Shown here: positions 1-5,462 of the stretch, one piece after another
Layout of the letters: each line of letters begins with the position of its first letter
Position numbering within the stretch: the first letter of the stretch is position 1
NCBI GenBank assembly: GCA_025455765.1
Contig: JALOLX010000152.1
Coordinates: 1 to 6,508, forward strand
Origin: Flavobacteriales bacterium
Lineage (GTDB): Bacteria; Bacteroidota; Bacteroidia; Flavobacteriales_F; PHOS-HE28
DNA: 6,508 nucleotides
Direction of reading: 5' to 3'
Notes under the pieces: model-generated
Told to the model about the DNA's origin: nothing
Databases searched by the model: none
The model's input: the letters and a program-made list of their open reading frames with translations, nothing else
Translations under genes and position numbers: made by a program

Positions 1-248
1 ATTTTTAAGACGAAGCCCTATCGGACAATTCCGTTGCGATCATCGTTGATCGACGGCTTATGAAGATCACTAGTCGTAGTTTCCCCGGACACTACTGATT
101 TTGAGATGGCTTCTAGACCAGCTATCTGAATGTCGTAACCGTTCGCGGCACGATCGTCCGGAGCGCTCCGAGAACAAGTGAGGGCGTCAACCCATGCCCA
201 AGCGGGCTGTAGATCATTCCAATTCCACGCCACGCGCTGGCCCGGTCC
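1..248. other. Region without a convincing gene, AT-rich at the window edge
   Basis: No recognisable gene is seen downstream of frr. The only sizeable open frame is 71 codons on the minus strand (233 to 18); its translation resembles no family I know, so I do not call it a gene. By direct count positions 1-120 are 45% GC, against 67% for a sample of the tsf gene (3001-3060), so the edge may be of different origin. On the plus strand, frame 1 is open from the window edge to a TGA at 61-63, which could be the last 20 codons of a gene lying outside; this is too short to judge. Positions 76-95 form a near-palindrome (GTAGT...ACTAC, 16 of 20 positions symmetric) and 159-170 is a perfect palindrome, CGGAGCGCTCCG. 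The role of either is unknown. Confidence 0.5.
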
Positions 249-304
249 GACATCATGAAGGTGTCACTCCGAGCGCAGCCAAGGAGTCAGACCTTCATGA
301 TGTC
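249..304. repeat. Large inverted repeat spanning the frr stop codon
   Basis: Two 22-nt arms (249-270 and 283-304) are complementary at 20 of 22 positions, including an unbroken run of 14. They flank a 12-nt loop (271-282). The right-hand arm contains the last five codons of frr and its TGA stop (289-287), so the left arm is a near-exact reverse complement of the gene's own end. Transcribed from the minus strand it would fold into a very stable hairpin at the end of the frr message. No U-run follows the hairpin (GGACCGGG comes next), so a classical intrinsic terminator is not supported. A role in protecting the mRNA 3' end, or membership of a REP-like repeat family, is possible. Confidence 0.85.
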
Positions 305-808
305 CCTCTCTTTCGCGTCGATCAGCGCTTCGATCTTCTTGTTGAAGATGCCAGTGAGCTTCTCGACTTCGGCTTCGAGCCCCTTGGCGGCATCCTCGGG
401 CATGCCGTCCTTCTTGGCGGCCTTGATGGCTTCCATCGCTTTCTGACGGCTGCTGCGCACACCCACCTTGGCGTGTTCGCCTTCGGCATTGGCAGCCTTC
501 ACCAGGGCCTTGCGGCGCTCCTCAGTGAGCATCGGTACGTGGATGTTCGCAGCGATGATGGCCTTCTCGATGGCATCGATCATCTTCTTCTCCCAGGGCT
601 TCACGAAGAGCGTGCGCGCATCGCCAGTGTTGATGGCCGCCACCTGTGAGATGGGCACCATCTGGCCGTAATAGTCCACGCGCACGGTCTCCAGCATGCC
701 CGGACTGGCAGCACCCGCGCGGATCTTGGTCAGCTCATTATCGAGGTGTACATAGGCGCTCTGCATATGCTCCTCGCAGGTCTTGATCACGGCGGCGGTA
801 TCGATCAT
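287..808 (-). CDS. frr: Ribosome recycling factor (RRF), shortened in domain II
   Basis: RRF works with EF-G to split the post-termination ribosome so its subunits can be reused; it is cytosolic. The product of the ATG at 808-806 is 173 residues, against 185 in E. coli. The frame is open further upstream to 883, but the family N-terminus (a helix of about 28 residues ending in KIR.G.ASP, here residues 28-36) fits the 808 start. Visible conserved features are TKIRAGAASP (27-36), DYYG (45-48), EKAI (81-84), LTEERRK (94-100), KVGVRSSRQ (114-122, with R121 matching E. coli R132) and the C-terminal helix ending KERDIMKV. Two things are odd. About 13 residues are missing between EKAIIAAN and VPMLTEERR, where E. 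coli has the LGLNP loop and a strand. The usually basic residue after IRAG is alanine. Domain I, the three-helix bundle, is complete. The gene is separated from pyrH, its usual neighbour, by a barrel-protein gene. Confidence 0.95.
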   Translation of the reverse strand: MIDTAAVIKTCEEHMQSAYVHLDNELTKIRAGAASPGMLETVRVDYYGQMVPISQVAAINTGDARTLFVKPWEKKMIDAIEKAIIAANIHVPMLTEERRKALVKAANAEGEHAKVGVRSSRQKAMEAIKAAKKDGMPEDAAKGLEAEVEKLTGIFNKKIEALIDAKERDIMKV

Positions 809-826
809 GGCGGAATGAATGGAGCG

Positions 827-834
827 CAAAATTA
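827..834 (-). promoter_or_regulatory. Possible -7 promoter element for frr
   Basis: On the minus strand these bases read TAATTTTG, an exact fit to the Bacteroidota -7 consensus TAnnTTTG, ending 18 nt before the frr ATG. A TTG lies upstream, but only 12 nt from the box, shorter than the usual spacing of about 19, so the -33 half is weak. A promoter of its own would make sense because frr is cut off from pyrH by the barrel gene. The implied leader would be only about a dozen nucleotides. Confidence 0.4.
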
Positions 835-859
835 ACGGACCGTTGCCAACTGTGACCCA

Positions 860-887
860 CCGGTTGATGCATCCGCAACTCAACCGG
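860..887. repeat. Inverted repeat between the barrel gene and frr
   Basis: CCGGTTGA (860-867) and TCAACCGG (880-887) are perfect 8-nt inverted arms around a 12-nt loop. The repeat begins 24 nt past the stop codon of the barrel gene and lies upstream of the frr -7 box. Its position suits a transcription end or an mRNA 3' hairpin for the barrel gene. No U-run follows on the minus strand, so intrinsic termination is not shown. Confidence 0.45.
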
Positions 888-911
888 GCATCGGAGGCCG
901 GCGGGTTGCGA

Positions 912-1922
912 TCACCGCAGTTTGAAGGAAAGGCTCAGCAGCCAGGTGGCGTGGTCCCAAAAGCGGGAAACGCCGTTGTAGGTCTTGCTGTCGGAGACCC
1001 CTGAGTCGGCGTTGCCTGCGGAAAGTCCGTTACGAGCGAACACCAGCGCCCCTTTCCGCTCCACCTCGGCCACCACTTGTCCATCATTGGCCACATCGGC
1101 AAGAAAGGGGATCGCCAACAAATTACCACGCACCGCTTCATACCCTTGGCCTCGCAATTCGAGCTGGCGGGCCATGGACCATTGTCCCCTGAAGCCCAGC
1201 TCCCAACGTCGGTAGGCCGCTCCCACCCCTGCGCTGGTGCGGGTCAGCACCAAAGTGGAGGCGACCGCACCCTGCAATGGCTCGGAACTCGCGGCCATGG
1301 GCTCATAGTCCGATGAGATCTCGCTCGCATTGAAGTCAAAATTGACCTTGTACGAAAAGCCTTCGTAGCGTGCGTTGGTCAAGATCAGGTCGGCGCCAAG
1401 ACCAAGCTCAACGAAAGGCCTGGGGCCTCGATGGTCATCGCGAAAAAAATACCATCGTACTGGAACTGTGAACGAGAGCATGTCCATCTGCATGCCGGAA
1501 ACGGTGTACTCATCCAGCTCCAATACACGTGAACCGCTCGGGCCGATGGAAACGAAGTAGGAGTTCGTGGAGAATGGAACGTTGGAATTGCGCACCAGGA
1601 AAAGATCACCTGCGGATGTCACCACAGAGCCGAAGCGTGCTTGTGGCACCACGCCGAAGGGCACATCCAAGTTGAGCTCCCGTAGATGCCAGATCTCATA
1701 GGGTAGCGTGGCTGGTACCGACAGGGTCGGGAAGTACCCCACCTGCAGGCCCATGGCGAACCGACCCTGCCGGTGATCGAGCACACCTTTTGTACGATAT
1801 CCCACATCCAAGGCAAAGCCGAGCGGGCGTTGCGCATAGATGGATGCAGTTCGTTCGTTCATTCGAAGATATCGAATTCGAACAGATCCGCTGCAAATAC
1901 CACATGTCCCTGCGCAGGGCAT
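912..1922 (-). CDS. Predicted outer-membrane beta-barrel protein, 5' end uncertain
   Basis: I do not recognise a named family. The protein (336 residues from the ATG at 1922, 316 from an ATG at 1862) has barrel features: alternating hydrophobic/polar strands such as FAMGLQVGYFPTLSV, MLSFTVPVRWYFF, RPFVELGLGADLIL and RRWELGFRGQW, and a last strand WLLSLSFKLR, typical of the C-terminal insertion signal of barrel proteins. It is therefore inferred to sit in the outer membrane; no function can be given. No signal peptide is visible from either start, although export would need one. The frame stays open upstream into pyrH with no better start. A neighbouring frame (1939-1859) encodes CPAQGHVVFAADLFEFDIFE and stops at the TGA overlapping the ATG at 1862, suggesting a 5' frameshift or decay. 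Sampled stretches are AT-richer (48% GC at 1321-1380, 55% at 1501-1560) than the flanking housekeeping genes. It interrupts the usual pyrH-frr pair. Confidence 0.7.
   Translation of the reverse strand: MPCAGTCGICSGSVRIRYLRMNERTASIYAQRPLGFALDVGYRTKGVLDHRQGRFAMGLQVGYFPTLSVPATLPYEIWHLRELNLDVPFGVVPQARFGSVVTSAGDLFLVRNSNVPFSTNSYFVSIGPSGSRVLELDEYTVSGMQMDMLSFTVPVRWYFFRDDHRGPRPFVELGLGADLILTNARYEGFSYKVNFDFNASEISSDYEPMAASSEPLQGAVASTLVLTRTSAGVGAAYRRWELGFRGQWSMARQLELRGQGYEAVRGNLLAIPFLADVANDGQVVAEVERKGALVFARNGLSAGNADSGVSDSKTYNGVSRFWDHATWLLSLSFKLR
1850..1865. repeat. Short tetranucleotide repeat (TTCG x4, one unit varied)
   Basis: The plus strand reads TTCG TTCG TTCA TTCG, and TTCGAA recurs at 1862-1867 and 1877-1882. 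The tract lies at the 5' end of the barrel gene, where a TGA in one frame (1861-1859) overlaps an ATG in another (1862-1860). Adding one four-base unit would join the upstream open stretch (1939-1862) to the barrel reading frame. Four units is short for active slippage, so phase variation is only a possibility. Confidence 0.5.
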
Positions 1923-1965
1923 GCACGAACACCATGCACCCTGCTCGTTGGGCGCGATCAGCGGG

Positions 1966-2676
1966 TCAAAGCTCCACCCGCGTACCCACCTGCTCGCCTT
2001 GCACCAGGCGCATGAGGTTGCCGGCCTTGTTCATGTCGAAGACGATGATCGGCAGGTTGTTCTCCTTGCACAAGGTGAAAGCCGTCATGTCCATCACGTT
2101 GAGGCCCTTCGCATACACTTCATCGAAGGTGATGCGCTCGTACTTGGTGGCGTTCTTGTCCTTCTCCGGATCGGCGGTGTAGATGCCGTCCACGCGGGTG
2201 CCCTTCAGGATCACATCGGCCTCGATCTCGATGGCGCGCAGGCTGGCGGCCGTATCGGTGGTGAAGTAGGGATTGCCCGTACCGGCACCGAAGATCACGA
2301 TGCGGCCCTTCTCCAGGTGGCGCACGGCGCGGCGGCGGATGAAGGGTTCGGCGATCTGCTCCATCTTGATGGCCGTAAGCAGTCGCGTCTTGTAGCCTTT
2401 GGCCTCCAAGGCGCTCTGCAAGGCGAGGCTATTGATCACCGTGGCGAGCATGCCCATATGATCGCCCTGCACCCGGTCGATGGCGCCTTCGGCCTGCATG
2501 CCGCGGTAGATGTTGCCGCCTCCGATCACCACGGCCACCTGCACCCCCTTCTCAGCCACGGCCACGATCTCATCGGCGTACAGCCCCAGCCGGGCGCTGT
2601 CAATGCCATAGGACTTGTCGCCCATGAGGCTTTCGCCGGAGAGTTTCAGAAGGATGCGGGAGTAGGTGCGGGGCAT
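1966..2676 (-). CDS. pyrH: UMP kinase (uridylate kinase)
   Basis: This cytosolic enzyme converts UMP and ATP to UDP and ADP, the step that feeds UTP and CTP synthesis. It belongs to the amino-acid kinase fold and is hexameric and allosteric in known members. The 236 residues are a normal full length. Visible motifs are the N-terminal phosphate-binding KLSGE (11-15), IGGGNIYRG (51-59), the UMP-binding GAGTGNPYFTTDTAA (130-144), the nucleotide-binding DGIYTADP (163-170) and MDMTA (195-199). The ATG at 2676 gives the standard short lead-in to KLSGE, and no other start fits better. It begins just beyond the strong terminator that follows tsf, so it is probably transcribed separately or by read-through. 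No Shine-Dalgarno sequence precedes the start. Downstream, 43 nt separate it from the barrel gene instead of its usual partner frr. Confidence 0.98.
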   Translation of the reverse strand: MPRTYSRILLKLSGESLMGDKSYGIDSARLGLYADEIVAVAEKGVQVAVVIGGGNIYRGMQAEGAIDRVQGDHMGMLATVINSLALQSALEAKGYKTRLLTAIKMEQIAEPFIRRRAVRHLEKGRIVIFGAGTGNPYFTTDTAASLRAIEIEADVILKGTRVDGIYTADPEKDKNATKYERITFDEVYAKGLNVMDMTAFTLCKENNLPIIVFDMNKAGNLMRLVQGEQVGTRVEL

Positions 2677-2698
2677 GATGGGGTGGTTGAACGGGGCG

Positions 2699-2731
2699 AA
2701 AAGTAAAAGAGGGAGGCCGAAGCCCCCCTCT
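2699..2731 (-). terminator. Intrinsic terminator after tsf
   Basis: On the minus strand AGAGGGGGGC, a TTCG loop and GCCTCCCTCT form a 10-bp stem (2731-2708; nine Watson-Crick pairs and one G-U wobble). A T-rich tail, TTTTACTTTTC, follows at once. The stable UUCG tetraloop, GC-rich stem and U-tract make this a textbook rho-independent terminator. It closes the rplM-rpsI-rpsB-tsf operon about 25 nt past the tsf stop codon and just ahead of pyrH. Confidence 0.93.
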
Positions 2732-2754
2732 CTCTGTTCAGTTATCTGCGAACA

Positions 2755-3594
2755 TCAGATGGTCAGCGAGTGACGCTTGAAGCCGGTCACGGTAAGATCC
2801 TTGTCGGCGGTCTTCACGTACTGCTCCACGTTCATCTTGTTGTCCTTGATGAACTCCTGGGCGAGCAGGGTGCTCTCCTTGAAGAACTTGTTCAAGCGGC
2901 CCTGAGCGATCTTCTCGGCCATGTCGGCGGGCTTGCCCTCCTGGATGGCGAGCTCCTTGCCGATCTCGAGTTCCTTGTCGATCACGCTCTGCGGGGTGCT
3001 GCTCTTGTCCAGGGCGATGGGCGCCATGGCAGCCACCTGCATGGCCACGTCCTTGGCGATGCCTTCGTGACCGGCCTTGCTCAGCCCCACGAGGCTGGCC
3101 ACCTTGTTGCCAGGGTGGTTGTAAGCGAACACGTAGGCGGCGTTCAGGGCCTGGCAGGCGCTCACGTCGATCTTCTCACCGATCACACCGGTCTGCTCCA
3201 CGAGCTTCTCGGCGATGGTCTGTCCGTTGCTGTCGTACGCAGCGGACTTCAGCGCCTCCACACCGTCGAAGCCCTGCTCCAACGCGATGCTGGTGATGCG
3301 CTCGGCCATGGCGGTGAAGTCGGCGTTCTTGGCCACGAAATCGGTCTCGCAGTTCACGCAGACCAGCACGCCTTTGGTGCCATCGGCGGTGGTGCGGGCA
3401 AAGACGAGGCCTTCGGTGGCATCGCGATCGGCGCGCTTGGCAGCCACCTTCTGGCCCTGCTTGCGCAGGTGGTCGATGGCGGCATCGAAATCGCCGTTGG
3501 CCTCGGTAAGGGCCTTCTTGCAATCCATCATGCCTGCGCCGGTGATCTGGCGCAGCTTGTTCACATCAGCAGCGGTGATAGCCATGGTGCTCAT
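2755..3594 (-). CDS. tsf: Translation elongation factor Ts (EF-Ts)
   Basis: EF-Ts is the guanine-nucleotide exchange factor that releases GDP from EF-Tu so that it can bind GTP and aminoacyl-tRNA again; it is cytosolic. The product is 279 residues, a usual length for the family. The N-terminal UBA-like domain (about residues 5-45) carries VNKLRQITGAGMMDCKKAL, and the EF-Tu-contacting signature TDFVAKN lies at residues 84-90. The dimerisation domain follows and includes AAMAPIAL and the late ESTLLAQEFIKD segment. The ATG at 3594 lies 2 nt after the rpsB stop, which suggests translational coupling. An in-frame ATG three codons later (3585) is an alternative start and gives MAITAADV, closer to many homologues. 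It is the last gene of the ribosomal-protein operon, followed by the terminator at 2731-2699. Confidence 0.98.
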   Translation of the reverse strand: MSTMAITAADVNKLRQITGAGMMDCKKALTEANGDFDAAIDHLRKQGQKVAAKRADRDATEGLVFARTTADGTKGVLVCVNCETDFVAKNADFTAMAERITSIALEQGFDGVEALKSAAYDSNGQTIAEKLVEQTGVIGEKIDVSACQALNAAYVFAYNHPGNKVASLVGLSKAGHEGIAKDVAMQVAAMAPIALDKSSTPQSVIDKELEIGKELAIQEGKPADMAEKIAQGRLNKFFKESTLLAQEFIKDNKMNVEQYVKTADKDLTVTGFKRHSLTI

Positions 3595-3596
3595 GT

Positions 3597-4382
3597 TCAG
3601 TTGTTCTCTTCAGTGGTGCCTTCGGTGCCTTCGGCCACGGTCTCTTCGCCGCCTTCAGCCTCATCACCTTCCTCGGCCACAGGCTCCGGTGCGTTCTTGC
3701 GCTCCTCGATGCCTTCGTTGATCGCCTTGATCATCTCGTCCACGATGAGCTCGATGCTCTTGGTGGCGTCGTCGTTGGCAGGGATCGCGTAGTCCACCTT
3801 CATCGGGTCGCTGTTGGTATCCACCATGGCGAAGGTGGGGATGCCGAGCTTGCGTGCTTCAGCGATGGCGATGTGCTCCTTCACGATGTCCACCACGAAC
3901 AGGGCGCTGGGCAGGCGGGTGAGGTCAGCGATGGAGCCGAGGTTCTTTTCCATCTTCTCACGCTGACGGGTCACCTGCAGGCGCTCGCGCTTGCTCATGT
4001 TGTCGAAGGTGCCATCGGTCTTCATGCGATCGATGGTGGCCATCTTCTTGATGGTACGGCGGATGGTGCCGAAGTTGGTGAGCATGCCACCGCTCCAGCG
4101 CTCGGTAACGAACGGCATGCCGGTGGGCTTCACCTTTTCAGCCACGATGTCCTTGGCCTGCTTCTTGGTGGCCACGAAGAGGATCTTCTTGCCGCCGCGA
4201 GCGATGTTCTTCATGGCGGCGGTAGCCTCCTCCAGTTTCACCGCCGTCTTGTTGAGGTCGATGATGTGGATGCCCTTCTTCTCGTCGAAGATGTAGGGCG
4301 CCATGTTGGGATGCCATTTGCGCTTCAGGTGACCGAAGTGCACGCCGGCATCGAGCAGTTGTTTGAATTCCAAACGAGCCAT
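3597..4382 (-). CDS. rpsB: Small ribosomal subunit protein S2
   Basis: S2 is a late-assembling protein on the back of the 30S subunit, between head and body, and is needed there together with S1-type activity for mRNA binding. The 261 residues include the full S2 core: LLDAGVHFGHLKRKWHPNMAPYIF (9-32), GIHIIDLNKT (37-46), RWSGGMLTNFGTIRRTI (95-111), LPSALFVVDIVKEHIAIAEA (157-176), GIPTFAMVDTNSDP (180-193) and the closing IPANDDATKSI (200-210). Residues from about 230 form a glutamate- and glycine-rich acidic tail (EEGDEAEGGEE and onward), probably disordered and not part of the conserved fold. The ATG at 4382 has a weak AAGGA close by, hardly a Shine-Dalgarno sequence. It follows a 133-nt gap after rpsI that holds a nested palindrome, and it overlaps none of its neighbours; tsf starts 2 nt after its stop. 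Confidence 0.98.
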   Translation of the reverse strand: MARLEFKQLLDAGVHFGHLKRKWHPNMAPYIFDEKKGIHIIDLNKTAVKLEEATAAMKNIARGGKKILFVATKKQAKDIVAEKVKPTGMPFVTERWSGGMLTNFGTIRRTIKKMATIDRMKTDGTFDNMSKRERLQVTRQREKMEKNLGSIADLTRLPSALFVVDIVKEHIAIAEARKLGIPTFAMVDTNSDPMKVDYAIPANDDATKSIELIVDEMIKAINEGIEERKNAPEPVAEEGDEAEGGEETVAEGTEGTTEENN

Positions 4383-4426
4383 TGTCCTTGATTTAGTTCA
4401 CTTTCCTTGTTCCCGATGATACAGGC

Positions 4427-4490
4427 ATCCCGCTGGTAGCGTCCTTGTGCACTTCGACAAGCTCAGTGTACAAGGGCGGTCCAGCGGGAT
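4427..4490. repeat. Nested palindrome with REP-like core between rpsI and rpsB
   Basis: Outer arms ATCCCGCTGG (4427-4436) and CCAGCGGGAT (4481-4490) are perfect 10-nt inverted repeats. Inside them, CCTTGTGCACT (4443-4453) and AGTGTACAAGG (4465-4475) pair at 10 of 11 positions, with a G-U wobble on the plus strand, around an 11-nt loop. The core CACTTCGACAAGCTCAGTG resembles short palindromic intergenic repeats seen in many bacterial genomes; that comparison is from memory. No U-run follows on either side, so it is not an intrinsic terminator. In the rpsI-rpsB message it would form a long interrupted hairpin 44 nt before the rpsB start. It could affect rpsB expression or mRNA processing, or simply be a dispersed repeat. 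Confidence 0.85.
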
Positions 4491-4515
4491 TGGATCCTGA
4501 ACAAGCGCTGGGACG

Positions 4516-4902
4516 TTAACGCTTGCTGAACTGGTAACGCTTACGAGCCTTCTTGCGACCGAACTTCTTACGTTCCACGGCGCGGGGGTCGCGGGTCATG
4601 AGGTCTTCGGCCTTCAACTTGGGCTTGTGCTCAGCATCCACGGCCACCAGGGCGCGGGCGATACCCAGACGAAGGGCGTCCACCTGGCCGGTGATACCAC
4701 CACCGTCAACGCGAGCGACCACGTCGAACTTGCCAACGGTCTCGGTGAGTTGGAAGGGCTGCTGGATCTTGAACTGTTGCATCGTGATGGGGAAGTACTC
4801 CTTCCCATCGCGACCATTAACGGTGATCTCGCCGGTGCCCTCCATCAGGGTGACACGGGCAACGGAGGTCTTGCGACGGCCGAGGCTGATAACGGGTTCC
4901 AT
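4516..4902 (-). CDS. rpsI: Small ribosomal subunit protein S9
   Basis: S9 lies in the head of the 30S subunit, and its C-terminal tail reaches the decoding region, where the last residues touch P-site tRNA. The 128 residues match the usual bacterial length. Visible signatures are GRRKTSVARV (8-17), GEITVNGR (24-31), VDGGGITGQVDALRLGIARAL (65-85), DPRAVERKKFGRKKARKRYQ (105-124) and the invariant C-terminal SKR that contacts tRNA. The ATG at 4902 starts a single nucleotide after the rplM TAA, so the two genes are almost certainly co-transcribed and translationally coupled, as is usual for L13/S9. Nothing is missing or unusual. Confidence 0.98.
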   Translation of the reverse strand: MEPVISLGRRKTSVARVTLMEGTGEITVNGRDGKEYFPITMQQFKIQQPFQLTETVGKFDVVARVDGGGITGQVDALRLGIARALVAVDAEHKPKLKAEDLMTRDPRAVERKKFGRKKARKRYQFSKR

Positions 4903-4903
4903 C

Positions 4904-5359
4904 TTACTTGATCGTGTTCAAGTCGAACGTGCGGGGCTTCTGAGCTTCGTGCTTGTGCTCGGCGCCAGCAACCACATGGAGGTTGTTGAACAGGCGACGG
5001 CCCAGGCGGTTCTTGGGGAGCATGCCACGCACGGCGATCTCCACCATGGCTTCAGGCTTGCGGGTGATCAGGTCCTTGGCGATCTCCACGGTGCGACCAC
5101 CGGGGTAGCCGCTGAACCGCTGGTATTCCTTGTACCCCATCTTGCCACCGGTGAGGCGGACCTTGTCAGCGTTGATCACGATGACATGATCGCCGCAGTT
5201 GACGTGCGGGGTGAAGGACGGCTTATGCTTGCCACGTACGATCATGGCGACCTTGCTGGCGAGGCGTCCAAGAACCTCGTTCTCAGCGTCCACGATGAGC
5301 CATTCGGGCTGCACGGTGGCCGCGTTGGCCATGCTGGTGGTGTGTGTCGTCGAAGCCAC
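4904..5359 (-). CDS. rplM: Large ribosomal subunit protein L13 (GTG start)
   Basis: L13 is an early-binding protein of the 50S subunit. The start is taken as GTG at 5359-5357, giving 151 residues. This puts the conserved tryptophan of PEWLIVDAE at residue 20 with a lead-in (THTTSMANAATV) that parallels the SYKT.SANKATV-type start I recall for Bacteroidota L13. An internal ATG at 5332 (142 residues) is the alternative. An in-frame stop at 5374-5372 rules out longer forms. Conserved stretches are GRLASKVA (31-38), RGKHKPSFTPHVNCGD (42-57), INADKV (62-67), SGYPGG (83-88), AVRGMLPKNRLG (109-120) and LHVVAGAEHKHEAQKP (127-142). It is the first gene of the operon and lies shortly downstream of a good promoter (5434-5402). 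Confidence 0.97.
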   Translation of the reverse strand: MASTTHTTSMANAATVQPEWLIVDAENEVLGRLASKVAMIVRGKHKPSFTPHVNCGDHVIVINADKVRLTGGKMGYKEYQRFSGYPGGRTVEIAKDLITRKPEAMVEIAVRGMLPKNRLGRRLFNNLHVVAGAEHKHEAQKPRTFDLNTIK

Positions 5360-5378
5360 GGGTGTGTGCTTTTAGAAA

Positions 5379-5398
5379 GGGGTTTCCCCGAAAACGGG
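5379..5398 (-). promoter_or_regulatory. Two overlapping mini-hairpins in the rplM leader
   Basis: On the minus strand CCCG-TTTT-CGGG (5398-5387) and GGGG-AAA-CCCC (5389-5379) share three Gs (5389-5387), so only one can form at a time. The predicted transcription start is near 5396, so the first hairpin might be only partly transcribed. Leader-based feedback on L13 operons is known in Firmicutes; nothing here proves it. The stems are short and could be chance in GC-rich DNA. Confidence 0.3.
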
Positions 5399-5401
5399 CT
5401 G

Positions 5402-5434
5402 CGAAGATAGATCCTTTTCCGCGAAACCAACAAA
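5402..5434 (-). promoter_or_regulatory. Bacteroidota-type promoter for the rplM operon
   Basis: The minus strand carries TATCTTCG (5409-5402), which matches the -7 consensus TAnnTTTG except for one base. Upstream lie a TTG at 5430-5428 (18-nt spacer) and an overlapping TTTG at 5434-5431 (21-nt spacer), matching the -33 TTG and usual spacing of the Bacteroidota primary sigma factor. Transcription would start near 5396, about 37 nt before the rplM GTG. It drives the rplM-rpsI-rpsB-tsf unit up to the terminator at 2731-2699. Confidence 0.75.
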
Positions 5435-5462
5435 CCCCTGTTCACAGCGCGGCACCCTTCTC

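Noticed and set aside
18..233. 71-codon minus-strand open frame downstream of frr
   Set aside because: It has no recognisable family, no ribosome-binding or promoter signal of its own, and lies in a compositionally mixed region. Kept only as a note on the edge region.
809..883. Longer frr start at 883 (25 extra residues)
   Set aside because: The extra residues (MSCGCINRW and onward) do not resemble the RRF N-terminus, and the likely frr -7 box lies inside this stretch.
1840..2706. 288-codon open frame on the plus strand opposite pyrH
   Set aside because: It is the antisense shadow of pyrH; its low-complexity His/Ala/Gly-rich translation has no recognisable domain.
2770..3792. 340-codon open frame on the plus strand opposite tsf and rpsB
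   Set aside because: It is a shadow of GC-rich coding DNA: its translation is rich in Leu, Gly, His and Val with no family features, and both genes opposite it are certain.
4427..4490. Nested hairpin as an intrinsic terminator after rpsI
   Set aside because: No U-tract follows the stem on the minus strand, and rpsB lacks an obvious promoter of its own, so read-through within one operon is more likely.
4553..5410. 285-codon open frame on the plus strand opposite rpsI and rplM
   Set aside because: It runs antisense to two certain ribosomal-protein genes and shows no conserved motifs.
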